From contig NZ_KK366037.1 of NCBI RefSeq assembly GCF_000686905.1, forward strand, positions 34,194-98,193: 64,000 nt of DNA, read 5' to 3'. Under the pieces are notes generated by a model. The model was not told the DNA's origin and searched no databases. It saw only the letters and a program-made list of their open reading frames with translations. The number at the start of each line of letters is the position of its first letter. The stretch's first letter is position 1. This DNA is from Marinospirillum insulare DSM 21763 (GTDB taxonomy: Bacteria; Pseudomonadota; Gammaproteobacteria; Pseudomonadales; Halomonadaceae). Positions 1 through 8,233 of this stretch are shown here, piece after piece. The position numbers and the translations under genes were made by a program.

Positions 1-95
1 AAGCGGTCAAATGTATTAATGTATGGCATTTTCTTCTCCTCTTGGATTTGGTCAACCAAGCTTTTAAACTGCATTTCTAGTGGTGCTGGCAGTTT
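1..95 (-). pseudogene. Truncated fragment of an Rpn-family nuclease gene
   Basis: These 95 bases are identical to positions 906-1000, inside the intact Rpn-family gene at 686-1669. On the minus strand they encode the stretch from about LPAPLEMQF to NTFDRLA. The match stops abruptly at position 95, six bases past the stop codon of the toxin gene at 102-386, so everything N-terminal is missing. The fragment probably continues to the left of the window as the 3' part of a second rpn copy. It is a remnant of duplication or recombination and not a functional gene. Confidence 0.8.
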
Positions 96-101
96 GCGGA
101 T

Positions 102-386
102 TTAACCCAAAAGTTTTGGATTTTGACGGTTATCTAATACAGCTAGTATCAAAACTTGGCTGCCAAATATCTGGTAGTAAATAGAGTAGGGAAATTTACG
201 TGCAACCATTCGGTAGCGATTATTAAACTGAGGATGAACACCTGCGAAAAACTGCAAACGGCCAATGTCTAGCATTAAGCTATCAACACAGTATTGCCCT
301 AATGCTAAGTTGGTTTTTGAGTAAAAATATTTTGCATTAAGTAAGTCTTTCTCTGCTTCAGGTGTAAAGCAAATTGTATAGCTCAT
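102..386 (-). CDS. ParE/RelE-type toxin of a toxin-antitoxin pair
   Basis: This is a 94-residue protein of RelE/ParE toxin size. It begins with a short beta strand (YTICFTPEAEKDL), followed by a helical hairpin and C-terminal strands with the typical pattern RKFPYSIYYQI and LILAVLDNRQNP. Family members are ribosome-dependent mRNA nucleases or gyrase poisons; the sequence resembles the ParE branch more, but the target is an inference. Its ATG overlaps the antitoxin stop by four bases (383-386), the usual translational coupling. Its stop lies six bases from a broken rpn fragment, so the gene sits at a recombination boundary. Confidence 0.8.
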   Translation of the reverse strand: MSYTICFTPEAEKDLLNAKYFYSKTNLALGQYCVDSLMLDIGRLQFFAGVHPQFNNRYRMVARKFPYSIYYQIFGSQVLILAVLDNRQNPKLLG

Positions 387-592
387 AACTTAAGAGAGCT
401 ACGTACTTCCTCGTAGCTACGCCAGCATTCAGGTTCGTTAACCTCATTTTCACGGGCATCTAATACTTTAAGGTGCCACTCAGGTGGTTGAAAGCTATCT
501 TGATTTTTAATTAGAGCGCTCATCACAACTTCCATCAACTCAATCTGCTCACTTAATGGAAGCGCTTCTATTTTTTGAGTATCAATAATCAT
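383..592 (-). CDS. Antitoxin, addiction-module component family (PF09720-like)
   Basis: This 69-residue acidic protein lies directly upstream of the toxin and overlaps it by four bases. The N-terminal LPLSEQIELMEVVMSAL helix, a central W and the C-terminal CWRSYEEVRSSL pattern are those of the small 'putative addiction module component' family. That family neutralises ParE/RelE toxins by wrapping a C-terminal helix around them. It has no separate DNA-binding domain that I can recognise. Transcription is probably from the gap at 593-685, and autoregulation by the toxin-antitoxin complex is expected from the family but not visible here. Confidence 0.8.
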   Translation of the reverse strand: MIIDTQKIEALPLSEQIELMEVVMSALIKNQDSFQPPEWHLKVLDARENEVNEPECWRSYEEVRSSLKL

Positions 593-685
593 TTTTAACT
601 CCTTAAATTAAGCTACTTAAAAAGTATAGCTGCTGTACTGGGTGATTACAGCGGATAAACACGGAAGGGTGGAGGTGGTAGTTTT

Positions 686-1669
686 TTATTCACTAGCTAG
701 TTGAGTAACTTTTTCTAGTGGCAAGTTTAATACTTCAGCTATTTGTTCCTTGCTAAGCACACCTAACAATAACAACTGACGAGCAGAAGCTAGTTTTTCT
801 TGCAAGGCACGTTCTTCAGCTTCTTGACGACCTTTCTCGAGACCTTTCACGAGGCCTTTTTCAAGTCCTTCTTGACGGCCTTCTTGACGACCATGTTGCA
901 TAGCTAAGCGGTCAAATGTATTAATGTATGGCATTTTCTTCTCCTCTTGGATTTGGTCAACCAAGCTTTTAAACTGCATTTCTAGTGGTGCTGGCAGTTT
1001 TATCATCCAGTCAATGATGTTAAATAATTCTACAACTTGTTCTCGGCTATAGCCACGTTCATAAAGGGTTCGAATTAAACCGAGTTTGCTGCTGAGCAGC
1101 AATTCACTATCTTTGACCCGCTTGGCTTTAATTTGTGCCATTACGATATGAGCAAACACATTATCGCTGGTTTCCAAGCTTTGCCAATCGGCTTCCCAGT
1201 CGATGAGTTTAGCGACTGGGTAAGAAAATAATAGTTTAAGCCCCCAATGGTGAAAGTTAAAAGTATCTGGCTGATAGTTGCGGTTGGTATCCGCTAAAAC
1301 TGCTAGGCTTAGAACCTTCATTTTGTGGCGATCTTTAATGCGTGACCAATAAGTTAGCATTCGCTCGGCAAAGGCTTTGTCTGTACTGCCTTGTACTTCA
1401 ACGTGAATTAATACCCATTCTTCACTGCCGTCTTTAGCATAAACCTTGATGAGTTGATCAGCATAGCGGCGGCCTACTTGGGCATCGGCGGTAATTTGTT
1501 GCAGCTCTTTATCTAAAAAGCTGTGGCCTTTAGTCCAGTCAATTTTGTCGTGAATATCAGTAAATAATAGTTGCAGAAATTCTTTAAAATACTTTTCTAA
1601 GGCTTTCTTCCAAGGGCTATCGTGGTCGGTTTTGGTGGCTGGTTGTTTGTTTTGGTTGTTGTCATTCAT
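686..1669 (-). CDS. Rpn-family recombination-promoting nuclease/putative transposase (PD-(D/E)XK)
   Basis: This 327-residue protein has an N-terminal PD-(D/E)XK nuclease fold. D71 (in RRYADQLIKV) and E91-V-Q93 (in LIHVEVQG) fit the D...ExQ active-site variant of the Rpn/YhgA family. Residues about 258-300 form a charged glycine-containing coil of repeated EGRQEG/EKG units, followed by a C-terminal helical segment, LSKEQIAEVLNL. Rpn proteins are endonucleases that stimulate RecA-independent recombination. A strong Shine-Dalgarno (GGGAGGGAGC, 1674-1683) precedes the ATG. Bases 906-1000 recur exactly at the window's left edge. The family is often horizontally acquired and multi-copy. Confidence 0.85.
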   Translation of the reverse strand: MNDNNQNKQPATKTDHDSPWKKALEKYFKEFLQLLFTDIHDKIDWTKGHSFLDKELQQITADAQVGRRYADQLIKVYAKDGSEEWVLIHVEVQGSTDKAFAERMLTYWSRIKDRHKMKVLSLAVLADTNRNYQPDTFNFHHWGLKLLFSYPVAKLIDWEADWQSLETSDNVFAHIVMAQIKAKRVKDSELLLSSKLGLIRTLYERGYSREQVVELFNIIDWMIKLPAPLEMQFKSLVDQIQEEKKMPYINTFDRLAMQHGRQEGRQEGLEKGLVKGLEKGRQEAEERALQEKLASARQLLLLGVLSKEQIAEVLNLPLEKVTQLASE

Positions 1670-1814
1670 TAAGGCTCCCTCCCAGTTTTTTCGCGTTATT
1701 GAAACTTAGCAGCTGGGTGGGGTTTTCGCTAGTCGGCCTGAAGACCAACCTACATTTTTGAGCCACGGATTACACTGATATACACCCGAGTCACTATGAA
1801 GCTGAAAGCCTCGG

Positions 1815-1910
1815 CAGGCTGTAGATTACTTCGCTGCGCTCGTAATGACGGAGAAGGGAAGCTTGTAATGACGGCGGAAAGCCCGTAATAACAGGAAAAA
1901 GCTCGTAGGC
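1815..1910. repeat. Degenerate tandem units of a dispersed 'gct-cgtaatgacgg' repeat
   Basis: Three consecutive units begin gctcgtaatgacgg (1838), gcttgtaatgacgg (1861) and gcccgtaataacag (1881), with spacings of 23 and 20 bases. A fourth partial unit starts at 1901. The upstream part, near gattacttcgctgcgctcg, gives the peptide SLRAQRSNLQ on the minus strand. From general experience this peptide recurs in spurious ORFs of many proteobacterial genomes and marks a dispersed intergenic repeat. No protein-coding role is supported. The gap 1670-1936 holds only this repeat. Confidence 0.55.
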
Positions 1911-1936
1911 TAGCAGCAATAATTTTTAGGCAAAAT

Positions 1937-1970
1937 AAAACCCCCACCTTTTTACGGGCGGGGGTTTTTT
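1937..1970 (-). terminator. Intrinsic terminator downstream of the porin gene
   Basis: The stem cccccacc (1941-1948) pairs with ggcggggg (1957-1964) around an 8-base loop with one mismatch. It is flanked by an A-rich run on the left, which is the U-tract on the minus strand, and by tttttt on the right. It can therefore work in both directions. It lies 40 bases after the porin stop. Confidence 0.75.
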
Positions 1971-2009
1971 GACTAACGCTATGCGAAAGCGACTGGATTA
2001 AACCAATGC

Positions 2010-3101
2010 TTAGAAAGCGTAACGTGCTTGTAGACGGAAAGTCATGTCTTTATCTGCAGCAGCACCACCATAAGGAGCAGCAGGCTCAGCAGCATCATCA
2101 GCACTTACCATATGAACTTCTGCACCCCATTCTAGGCCAGCGTCCATTTTGTAAATAGCGTTTACCCAGAACTGGGTATAGTCTTTGTCATCGCCATCAT
2201 CCATGTACTGCTCAACCACTAGGTTGGTACGGATTTGATCATTAATTTTAAACTGACCCGCTAAAGAAACTGCGTTGTATTTATCTTGGTCTGAGTTGAA
2301 AGCTACTTTAGCAGTTGCTACATCAGCGATAGGTACTGCAGCGCTGGCGGTAAAACGTACTTTACCTTCAGATTTTTTATCATCACTGAGATCGTTAACT
2401 TGGTAATATTGAGCAGCAGCGAATAGACCTACACCACCCACTTTAGCTTTAAAGTTAGCAGTGATATCGGGAACAGCGCTGGTGTTAGAATTCTTATTGC
2501 CATCAGTTACAGCGGTGTAACCTCCATTACCATCGGGAACTCTACCCTTATCATCTAATGCTACGCCCTTTTCGTTCACAATAGCATTACCACTGTTCTG
2601 ACTACGGTCTTCTAGTGCAATACCTACCGACATATCATCGCCTAGGCTAATATTTTTACCTAACACAGCGTTACGGTTAGCCCAAGAAGAAGTGATGGCA
2701 TTACCGTTAGCATCTAGGGTTTCACCTAAACCATTCAGGTTAGCAAAGAAAGACCAAGTTTGGCCTGCTACCCAGCCATCATACATAATGGCCGCATGAC
2801 GTAAACGGTAGTCACCTGCTGCTGCATCACCATCACTCCAGTCATTTTCATACAAAACAGTTACATCACCAGCAGAGGTTTTTTTGGTGTAAGCAACGTT
2901 CAAACGAGACGTACCTAAATCCATAACATAGTTAGCATCACCCGCATCTGGCATTTCCCATACAGCTTGGGCTGCAACAAAGCCACCAATTTTTAAAGTG
3001 TGATCATCATTGTCTACAACAGTTGCTGCATTTGCAGCGGAAGCAACAGCGAGTGCTAGGGGAAGTGCAAGGGTACCTGCAATTTTAGTGCGCAGTTTCA
3101 T
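2010..3101 (-). CDS. Outer-membrane porin, DcaP-like
   Basis: This 363-residue protein starts with a clear signal peptide (MKLRTKIAGTLALPLALAVASAANA, cleavage near 25/26). It ends MTFRLQARYAF, with the terminal aromatic residue needed for outer-membrane assembly. The N-terminal barrel region contains GGFVAAQA, DLGTSRLNVAYT, YRLRHAAIMYDG and AGQTWSFFANL, a pattern typical of DcaP-like trimeric porins that take up small carboxylic acids or amino-acid derivatives. A low-complexity Asn/Asp/Gly-rich segment around residues 185-215 is probably a surface loop. The Shine-Dalgarno AAAGGT lies ahead of the ATG at 3101. The substrate is unknown. Confidence 0.85.
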   Translation of the reverse strand: MKLRTKIAGTLALPLALAVASAANAATVVDNDDHTLKIGGFVAAQAVWEMPDAGDANYVMDLGTSRLNVAYTKKTSAGDVTVLYENDWSDGDAAAGDYRLRHAAIMYDGWVAGQTWSFFANLNGLGETLDANGNAITSSWANRNAVLGKNISLGDDMSVGIALEDRSQNSGNAIVNEKGVALDDKGRVPDGNGGYTAVTDGNKNSNTSAVPDITANFKAKVGGVGLFAAAQYYQVNDLSDDKKSEGKVRFTASAAVPIADVATAKVAFNSDQDKYNAVSLAGQFKINDQIRTNLVVEQYMDDGDDKDYTQFWVNAIYKMDAGLEWGAEVHMVSADDAAEPAAPYGGAAADKDMTFRLQARYAF

Positions 3102-3402
3102 AGCGTATTTACCTTTTATTTATTATTAAATCAAAAACTATAGTTTTGGGTTCAACTTGCGGCTTGGTGTTACTCCTTGCCGCCGAGATGCAGATTCTCA
3201 TGCTTATTTAGGGCTTGTCAATCACTTGGCAAAGCTTTACTAGACTAAAGTATTAGGCTTAAAAAGCTATGTTTAGTCCTTTTGTAACAATTGATTTATA
3301 TCATTTACTTATTTTTATCTAACCGCAAAAGCTGATATAACCTAAAAAACTTTTTATTGAGTTATTTACCACTAGTAAACCTATTTTTGTTGGTGGGTCT
3401 TG
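3102..3402. other. Intergenic region upstream of the porin gene
   Basis: No gene is supported here. On the minus strand there is a TTGACA hexamer near 3214-3219 but only a weak -10 candidate. A perfect 14-bp palindrome, aaaactatagtttt, lies at 3134-3147, between that hexamer and the porin start, and could be an operator. The rest is AT-rich. Confidence 0.3.
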
Positions 3403-4821
3403 CTAGGTTTCTACCCAAAGGGCTTGCGCCAACCTACCTAGGTAGAGCAAAACGCTGGGTTGTTCTGCTAAAACTTTTTTTCTTATATTTTCTGGTAATT
3501 TTTTTAGTTCCAATAGCTGTTGGTAGCCTTTTAATAGCTCTATGGCTTGTTGCATTTGTTTGATTAGCTGCAAGTTTTCTTTGGCTTGGGGTTTTACTGC
3601 TGCCAATAATAGCTCTACCCTTACTAAAGAAGGGTAGCGGTCTAACCAAACATTTATTTGCATGGGCTGTTGTGGCAAACCTAACTTGGCAATGGCTTGG
3701 TTTAAGAGTTGCTCGGCTTTATTTTGTTGGCTACAGGCTTGTAAGTTTTGGCTAGTAAACAAGCTTTCAATAATCTGTAAGCTAGCTTGGCCTACCCAGT
3801 TTTTATGCCATAAGCGTCGGTATTCACTGCGGCGCTGGGCATAGCCTGTGTTTAATGATCGCCACTCAGCATCAGATGCAGTTAAGGATAGTTTTTGCAG
3901 TGCTTTATCTTGCCAACAGCTATTAACCCAGGGTAAAAACGCATCGGTTAATTGTTTAACTGAAGCTATCGCCGCTTGTAGTTGTGCCTCTGAACATAAA
4001 CGCTGCGCTAGCACTAATAAGGCATGTAGGCGTAGCAAGGCTCTGTGGGCGAGTAATAGCTCGCCTTCATTAGCATTAAATGCCCAGTTTTCATGCGCCA
4101 GCACCCATTGGTTTACTTCTTCTATGGCTAGGTGAATTAAGTCGGTAAAACTCACCGCTGCTTTTTCTAGGGCGGGTGGTGGTTTTTGTCTAACCTGGTC
4201 TGTGCCTTTTAATAACCTTAAACCCCTTTCGGCTTTACTCAGCACACCCAAATGCAGGGGCAGGTTTGCGGCTAGCTGATGGGCGAGTTTGAATAGACTG
4301 GCGGGTTCACCCTGTTTTAATTCTAGCTCTAGCTCGCAAAGGCTGTCTGCCGCGGTTATAACTGAATTTTGTTGGTTAGGCAGGGTGACTTCACCCAGGT
4401 CTGCTGCTGCTTCTATTAGTGTGCTGGGGTTATCCGCGTCGCTAACTAGCCAGGTTTGGCGGGTAAAGTTGGTGCTAAATTGGGCTGTTAGCTGGTTTTG
4501 CCAAGCGGGGTTAATCAAGCCTTCAGGAAAAAGGGCTAGGTTAAGTTCACCCTGGTCTAAGGGCATCTCCCATTCGCCCCGCTGACTTAATGCACCCAGA
4601 CTGCTACCACTGGTTTTTAAAGTTTGCACCCAGCTATGGGCGTTAAACCTTAAGCGTAACGCTGCCTTGGCTTGGTTTAGCTGTAGGTCGGGTGTATCAA
4701 AATAGGTGTTTTCTAGCCGCCTTACATCTTGAGGTTGGGCGTTTAACTGCTGCATTTGTGCTTCTAATAGCTTAAAGTCTGCTTGCCTAACCAGCAGCTT
4801 TAATTCAATTTCTTTTGCCAT
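3403..4821 (-). CDS. ygiF: Inorganic triphosphatase, CYTH and CHAD domains
   Basis: This 472-residue protein has the same architecture as E. coli YgiF. The N-terminal CYTH domain (about residues 1-200) starts with the signature EIELK (E4, E6, K8) and carries the arginine- and glutamate-rich strands that line the triphosphate tunnel (LRLRF, LELELK). The CHAD domain (about 215-470) is helical and rich in conserved His/Arg-type positions, and is thought to bind polyphosphate. The enzyme hydrolyses inorganic tripolyphosphate. A good ribosome site (GGAGGG) sits just before the ATG. It is divergent from the DUF47-phosphate transporter operon. Confidence 0.85.
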   Translation of the reverse strand: MAKEIELKLLVRQADFKLLEAQMQQLNAQPQDVRRLENTYFDTPDLQLNQAKAALRLRFNAHSWVQTLKTSGSSLGALSQRGEWEMPLDQGELNLALFPEGLINPAWQNQLTAQFSTNFTRQTWLVSDADNPSTLIEAAADLGEVTLPNQQNSVITAADSLCELELELKQGEPASLFKLAHQLAANLPLHLGVLSKAERGLRLLKGTDQVRQKPPPALEKAAVSFTDLIHLAIEEVNQWVLAHENWAFNANEGELLLAHRALLRLHALLVLAQRLCSEAQLQAAIASVKQLTDAFLPWVNSCWQDKALQKLSLTASDAEWRSLNTGYAQRRSEYRRLWHKNWVGQASLQIIESLFTSQNLQACSQQNKAEQLLNQAIAKLGLPQQPMQINVWLDRYPSLVRVELLLAAVKPQAKENLQLIKQMQQAIELLKGYQQLLELKKLPENIRKKVLAEQPSVLLYLGRLAQALWVET

Positions 4822-4856
4822 AAGCCCTCCTTAGTGCATATTTATGTTAAAAGACT

Positions 4857-4886
4857 GTGACATTAGCCTAGGGCAACTTTTATAAT
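4857..4886 (+). promoter_or_regulatory. Sigma-70-type promoter of the DUF47-pit-argA-glr run
   Basis: GTGACA at 4857-4862 and a perfect TATAAT at 4881-4886 are separated by 18 bases. The predicted transcription start is near 4893, about 50 bases before the DUF47 ATG. It lies in the divergent gap with ygiF. This is read directly from the sequence; no experiment supports it. Confidence 0.6.
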
Positions 4887-4913
4887 GCCTGGCAATTGCA
4901 TTCCGATTCTTAT

Positions 4914-4940
4914 TTTAAGGTACTCACTTTAAGGTACTCA
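4914..4940 (+). repeat. Tandem 13-bp repeat containing the ribosome-binding site
   Basis: The sequence tttaaggtactca occurs at 4914-4926 and again at 4928-4940, directly before the ATG at 4944. Each copy carries an AAGG Shine-Dalgarno core, so the leader offers two ribosome-binding sites in tandem. Only the second is at normal distance from the start codon. Confidence 0.6.
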
Positions 4941-4943
4941 TGT

Positions 4944-5624
4944 ATGACAACCAACAACCCCCTTTCGATGCTTTTTGGACGCTCTCCTTTTGGTCCATTA
5001 CAAGAGCATATAGACAAAACTTATGCAGCCACCCAGCTACTTAAACCTTTTATGGTGGCTGTGCTTGCTAATGATTGGGTAGAAGCCAAGGCAATACGTA
5101 AGCGTATCAGTAAATTAGAACAAGAGGCAGACGACTTAAAGCGTGAAATTCGTTTGGGCTTGCCGAATAGTTTATTTATGCCTGTTTCGCGTAGTGACCT
5201 ATTAGAGCTGGTTGCGCAACAAGATAAAATTGCCAATAAGGCTAAGGATATTGCTGGCTTAATGCTGGGCCGTAAAATGCAAATTCCTGAATCTATGGCT
5301 GAACCTATGATTGGCTTTATTAACAGTGGCATAGAAGCGGTTGAACAAGCCCAGCGTACCATTAATGAAATAGACAAGCTTTTAGGCTCTGGTTTTGGTC
5401 GCCAGGTGACTGAGCTGCTAACCAAAATGATAAAAACTCTAGACAAGTTAGAGCAGGTTACTGATGAGCTAGAAATAAAAGTGCGCGCACAGTTATTTAA
5501 ACTAGAACAAGAGTGGCCCCCCGTTGATGTTATTTTTCTTTACAAGGTAATTGATTGGGTGGGTGATTTAGCAGACCGTGCGCAACGCGTAGGTGGTCGT
5601 TTACAAATTATGATGGCTCGTTAA
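4944..5624 (+). CDS. DUF47/PhoU-like (TIGR00153 family) phosphate-transporter accessory protein
   Basis: This 226-residue all-helical protein is of the DUF47/TIGR00153 family, distantly related to PhoU. Residues FGRSPFGPLQEHIDKTY at the start and long amphipathic helices with conserved acidic clusters (EQEADDLKREI) match the family. These proteins are almost always encoded next to PiT-type transporters and are thought to regulate them. I take the ATG at 4944 (MTTNNPLSM), because the longer reading from 4896 adds 16 residues that do not resemble the family and lacks a ribosome site. It is the first gene of a packed run, 19 bases upstream of the PiT gene. Confidence 0.85.
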   Translation: MTTNNPLSMLFGRSPFGPLQEHIDKTYAATQLLKPFMVAVLANDWVEAKAIRKRISKLEQEADDLKREIRLGLPNSLFMPVSRSDLLELVAQQDKIANKAKDIAGLMLGRKMQIPESMAEPMIGFINSGIEAVEQAQRTINEIDKLLGSGFGRQVTELLTKMIKTLDKLEQVTDELEIKVRAQLFKLEQEWPPVDVIFLYKVIDWVGDLADRAQRVGGRLQIMMAR

Positions 5625-5643
5625 CCCAGCTTTAAGGTTTTTT

Positions 5644-6906
5644 ATGTCTATTATTCTTGAACACGGCAATAGCTTTTTACTTTTAGCCTGTTTGTTTGGT
5701 TTTTTTATGGCTTGGGGTATAGGTGCTAACGACGTAGCTAATGCTATGGGTACTTCGGTTGGCTCTAAAGCCATTACCATTAAGCAAGCCATAATTATTG
5801 CCATTATTTTTGAGTTTGCGGGTGCTTGGTTGGCAGGAGGTGAAGTTACTTCCACCATACGCAAAGGCATAGTGGATACCAGCAGCTTTGCAGATAGGCC
5901 AGAGTTATTGGTGTATGGCATGTTGGCTTCTTTGTTAGCAGCGGGCATTTGGTTATTGTTGGCTAGCTATAAAGGCTGGCCTGTGTCTACTACCCATTCC
6001 ATCGTCGGTGCCATAGTGGGCTTTGCCGCAGTGGGTATTTCGGTTGATGCGGTGTATTGGAGTGGCGTGGCTGGTATAGCTATGAGCTGGGTTACTTCGC
6101 CTTTAATGGCGGGTACTTTAGGGTTTTTGCTATTTAAAAGTTTACAAAAACTTATTTTTGAAGCCAAAGACCCCTTCTCAGCCGCTAAAAGGTACGTTCC
6201 TTTTTATACCTTTATCGTGGGTTTTATTGTTGCCCTAGTCACCTTCACCAAAGGCTTCAAACATTTAGGTTTAGATATTTCTTCAATGGAAGCCCTGCTT
6301 TATTCCATTATTGCTGGCTTTGCCTTGGCACTGGTAAGTGTTTATATGAAAAAAAGCATTCAACCAGATGCCAACAAGGGCAAGCTGCAAATTGAGAATG
6401 TAGAAAAAGTATTTGCTTTATTAATGGTGTTCACTGCCTGTGCTATGGCTTTTGCGCATGGTTCTAACGATGTCGCTAATGCCATCGGCCCAGTAGCGGC
6501 CATTATTGGGGTTATTCAAGCGGGTGGTGAGGTGTTAGATAAGGTCAACACGCCGTCTTGGGTACTGCTAATAGGTGGTGGCGGTATAGTGGCGGGTTTG
6601 GTGATGTATGGTCACCGTGTTATTGCTACCGTAGGTACTAACATTACTGAACTAACCCCCAGCCGTGGTTTTGCTGCTACCTTAGCAACGGCTAGTACAG
6701 TGGTGGTTGCTTCGGGTATAGGTATGCCTATTTCGACTACTCACACGCTAGTAGGCGCTGTTTTAGGCGTGGGTTTAGCACGCGGTTTAGCCGCTATTAA
6801 TATGCGTGTAGTCGGGAGTATTTTTGCATCTTGGCTAGTGACTCTGCCTGCGGGTGCCATTTTATCGGTGATTATCTTCTTTATATTGAAGGCTTCTTTT
6901 GGCTAA
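5644..6906 (+). CDS. PiT-family inorganic phosphate transporter
   Basis: This 420-residue polytopic membrane protein has the duplicated PiT signature. GANDVANAMGTSVGSKAIT occurs in the first half and HGSNDVANAIGPVAAI in the second, each followed by a VSTTHSIVGA or ISTTHTLVGA block. About ten to eleven membrane segments are visible, with a polar central loop near residues 240-255. PiT carriers move metal-phosphate complexes into the cytoplasm with protons or sodium at low affinity. It is coupled to the DUF47 gene upstream, and its stop overlaps the argA start by eight bases. Confidence 0.9.
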   Translation: MSIILEHGNSFLLLACLFGFFMAWGIGANDVANAMGTSVGSKAITIKQAIIIAIIFEFAGAWLAGGEVTSTIRKGIVDTSSFADRPELLVYGMLASLLAAGIWLLLASYKGWPVSTTHSIVGAIVGFAAVGISVDAVYWSGVAGIAMSWVTSPLMAGTLGFLLFKSLQKLIFEAKDPFSAAKRYVPFYTFIVGFIVALVTFTKGFKHLGLDISSMEALLYSIIAGFALALVSVYMKKSIQPDANKGKLQIENVEKVFALLMVFTACAMAFAHGSNDVANAIGPVAAIIGVIQAGGEVLDKVNTPSWVLLIGGGGIVAGLVMYGHRVIATVGTNITELTPSRGFAATLATASTVVVASGIGMPISTTHTLVGAVLGVGLARGLAAINMRVVGSIFASWLVTLPAGAILSVIIFFILKASFG

Positions 6907-8215
6907 GCTCAACCTAGATCAGCAAGTAAGCTGGTTTCGTAATGCGTCACCTTACATTAACGCCCATCGTGGGCGTACTTTTGTTCTTCACCTAGATGGT
7001 GACGCACTGAGTTCAGCTAGTTTGCGTGAACTAATTACCGATATAGCTTTGCTTAACTCTTTGGGGGTGCGCCTGGTTATTACCTTTGGCGCTCGCTCTC
7101 AAGTGCGTGAAGCTTTAACTAGCGGTGATATTGCTTGGCAGGAGCATCAAGGGCGCTTAGTGGTTGATAAACAACGCCTACCTACTATTTTGTCTTGTGT
7201 GGGTAGTTTGCGTGCCGAACTAGAAGCTAAGCTATCTATGGGTTTAGCTAATTCACCCATGCATGGCGCTGGTTTAAGGGTGATGAGTGGCAATTTAATT
7301 ACTGCTCGCCCCTTAGGTATTAGAGCAGGTATAGATATGCATTTTTGCGGTGAAGTTCGCAAGGTGCAGGTTAAGAGTATTCAGGCTTTACTAGACCAAG
7401 GCATGTTGGTGTTGCTGCCACCTTTGGGTTATTCACCTACTGGCGAAGCCTTTGATCTAGACGCTGAACAGGTGGCAACAGCGGTGGCGACCCAGCTTAA
7501 TGCAGACAAGTTAATTTTATTTGGCAGTGCTGAGGGTTTAAAAGATTCTAAAGGACAGCTAATACGCGACCTTAACCCTGAAGCTGCCGAAACCTTGTTA
7601 GCTGACTTAACCGACCAACCCCTGCTAAAAAGGCACTTACAAGCCGCCTGCATTGCTAGCCGACAAGGGGTCGCTAGAACTCACCTGCTTAGTTACAAGC
7701 GAAATGGTGCGTTACTTCTCGACTTATTTACCCGTGATGGTGATGGTACGCTGATTACCCAACTCAGCTATGAAACCCTGCGTGGGGCTAAAATTGAAGA
7801 TGTGGGTGGTTTGTTGGCCTTATTGCGCCCTTTAGAGGAGTCTGGCGTTTTAGTTAGACGTTCTCGTGAACTGCTAGAAGCTGAAATAGAGCGTTTTACT
7901 GTTATTGACTTAGATGGCAGTATAATCGCCTGCGCTGCCCTCTACCCTTACCCTGAAGTTCACCAAGCGGAATTAGCTTGTGTGGTGGTTCATCCTGAAT
8001 ACCGCCATAGCCAACGTGGCGACAGGCTATTAGAGAGCATTGAAAAACAAGCCCGTGCGGCTGGCATTAACCAGCTTTTTGTACTAACAACCCATACCGC
8101 CCACTGGTTTTTAGAAAGAGGCTTTGCCCCAGCACAGGTAGAACAACTACCCGCAGCTCGCCAAGCACTTTATAACTGGCAGCGTAACTCACAGGTATTC
8201 TGCAAGGCGCTATAA
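6899..8215 (+). CDS. argA: Amino-acid N-acetyltransferase (N-acetylglutamate synthase)
   Basis: This 438-residue protein matches classical ArgA in length and order. The amino-acid-kinase fold (about 10-280) binds the feedback inhibitor arginine. The GNAT domain (about 295-438) has the acetyl-CoA-binding stretch VHPEYRHSQRGDRLLE. It acetylates glutamate in the first step of arginine synthesis. The reading frame opens with TTG at 6899, giving MAKLNLDQQ, with GAAGG at 6887-6891 as a ribosome site. This start lies inside the last codons of the transporter gene. I found no better start. A TTG start overlapping the upstream stop suggests low, coupled translation. Confidence 0.9.
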   Translation: MAKLNLDQQVSWFRNASPYINAHRGRTFVLHLDGDALSSASLRELITDIALLNSLGVRLVITFGARSQVREALTSGDIAWQEHQGRLVVDKQRLPTILSCVGSLRAELEAKLSMGLANSPMHGAGLRVMSGNLITARPLGIRAGIDMHFCGEVRKVQVKSIQALLDQGMLVLLPPLGYSPTGEAFDLDAEQVATAVATQLNADKLILFGSAEGLKDSKGQLIRDLNPEAAETLLADLTDQPLLKRHLQAACIASRQGVARTHLLSYKRNGALLLDLFTRDGDGTLITQLSYETLRGAKIEDVGGLLALLRPLEESGVLVRRSRELLEAEIERFTVIDLDGSIIACAALYPYPEVHQAELACVVVHPEYRHSQRGDRLLESIEKQARAAGINQLFVLTTHTAHWFLERGFAPAQVEQLPAARQALYNWQRNSQVFCKAL

Positions 8216-8233
8216 ACTGCAAGGCTAGATAAA

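Noticed and set aside
1750-1947. 65-residue open frame on the minus strand
   Set aside because: It translates the dispersed repeat and the terminator; the peptide SLRAQRSNLQ is typical of non-coding repeats, and no ribosome site was found.
3357-3563. 68-residue hydrophobic frame on the plus strand
   Set aside because: It overlaps the end of ygiF antisense and has no ribosome site; its hydrophobic look arises from T-rich sequence.
5021-5446. 141-residue frame opposite the DUF47 gene
   Set aside because: It lies fully inside a well-supported gene on the other strand and shows no protein family pattern.
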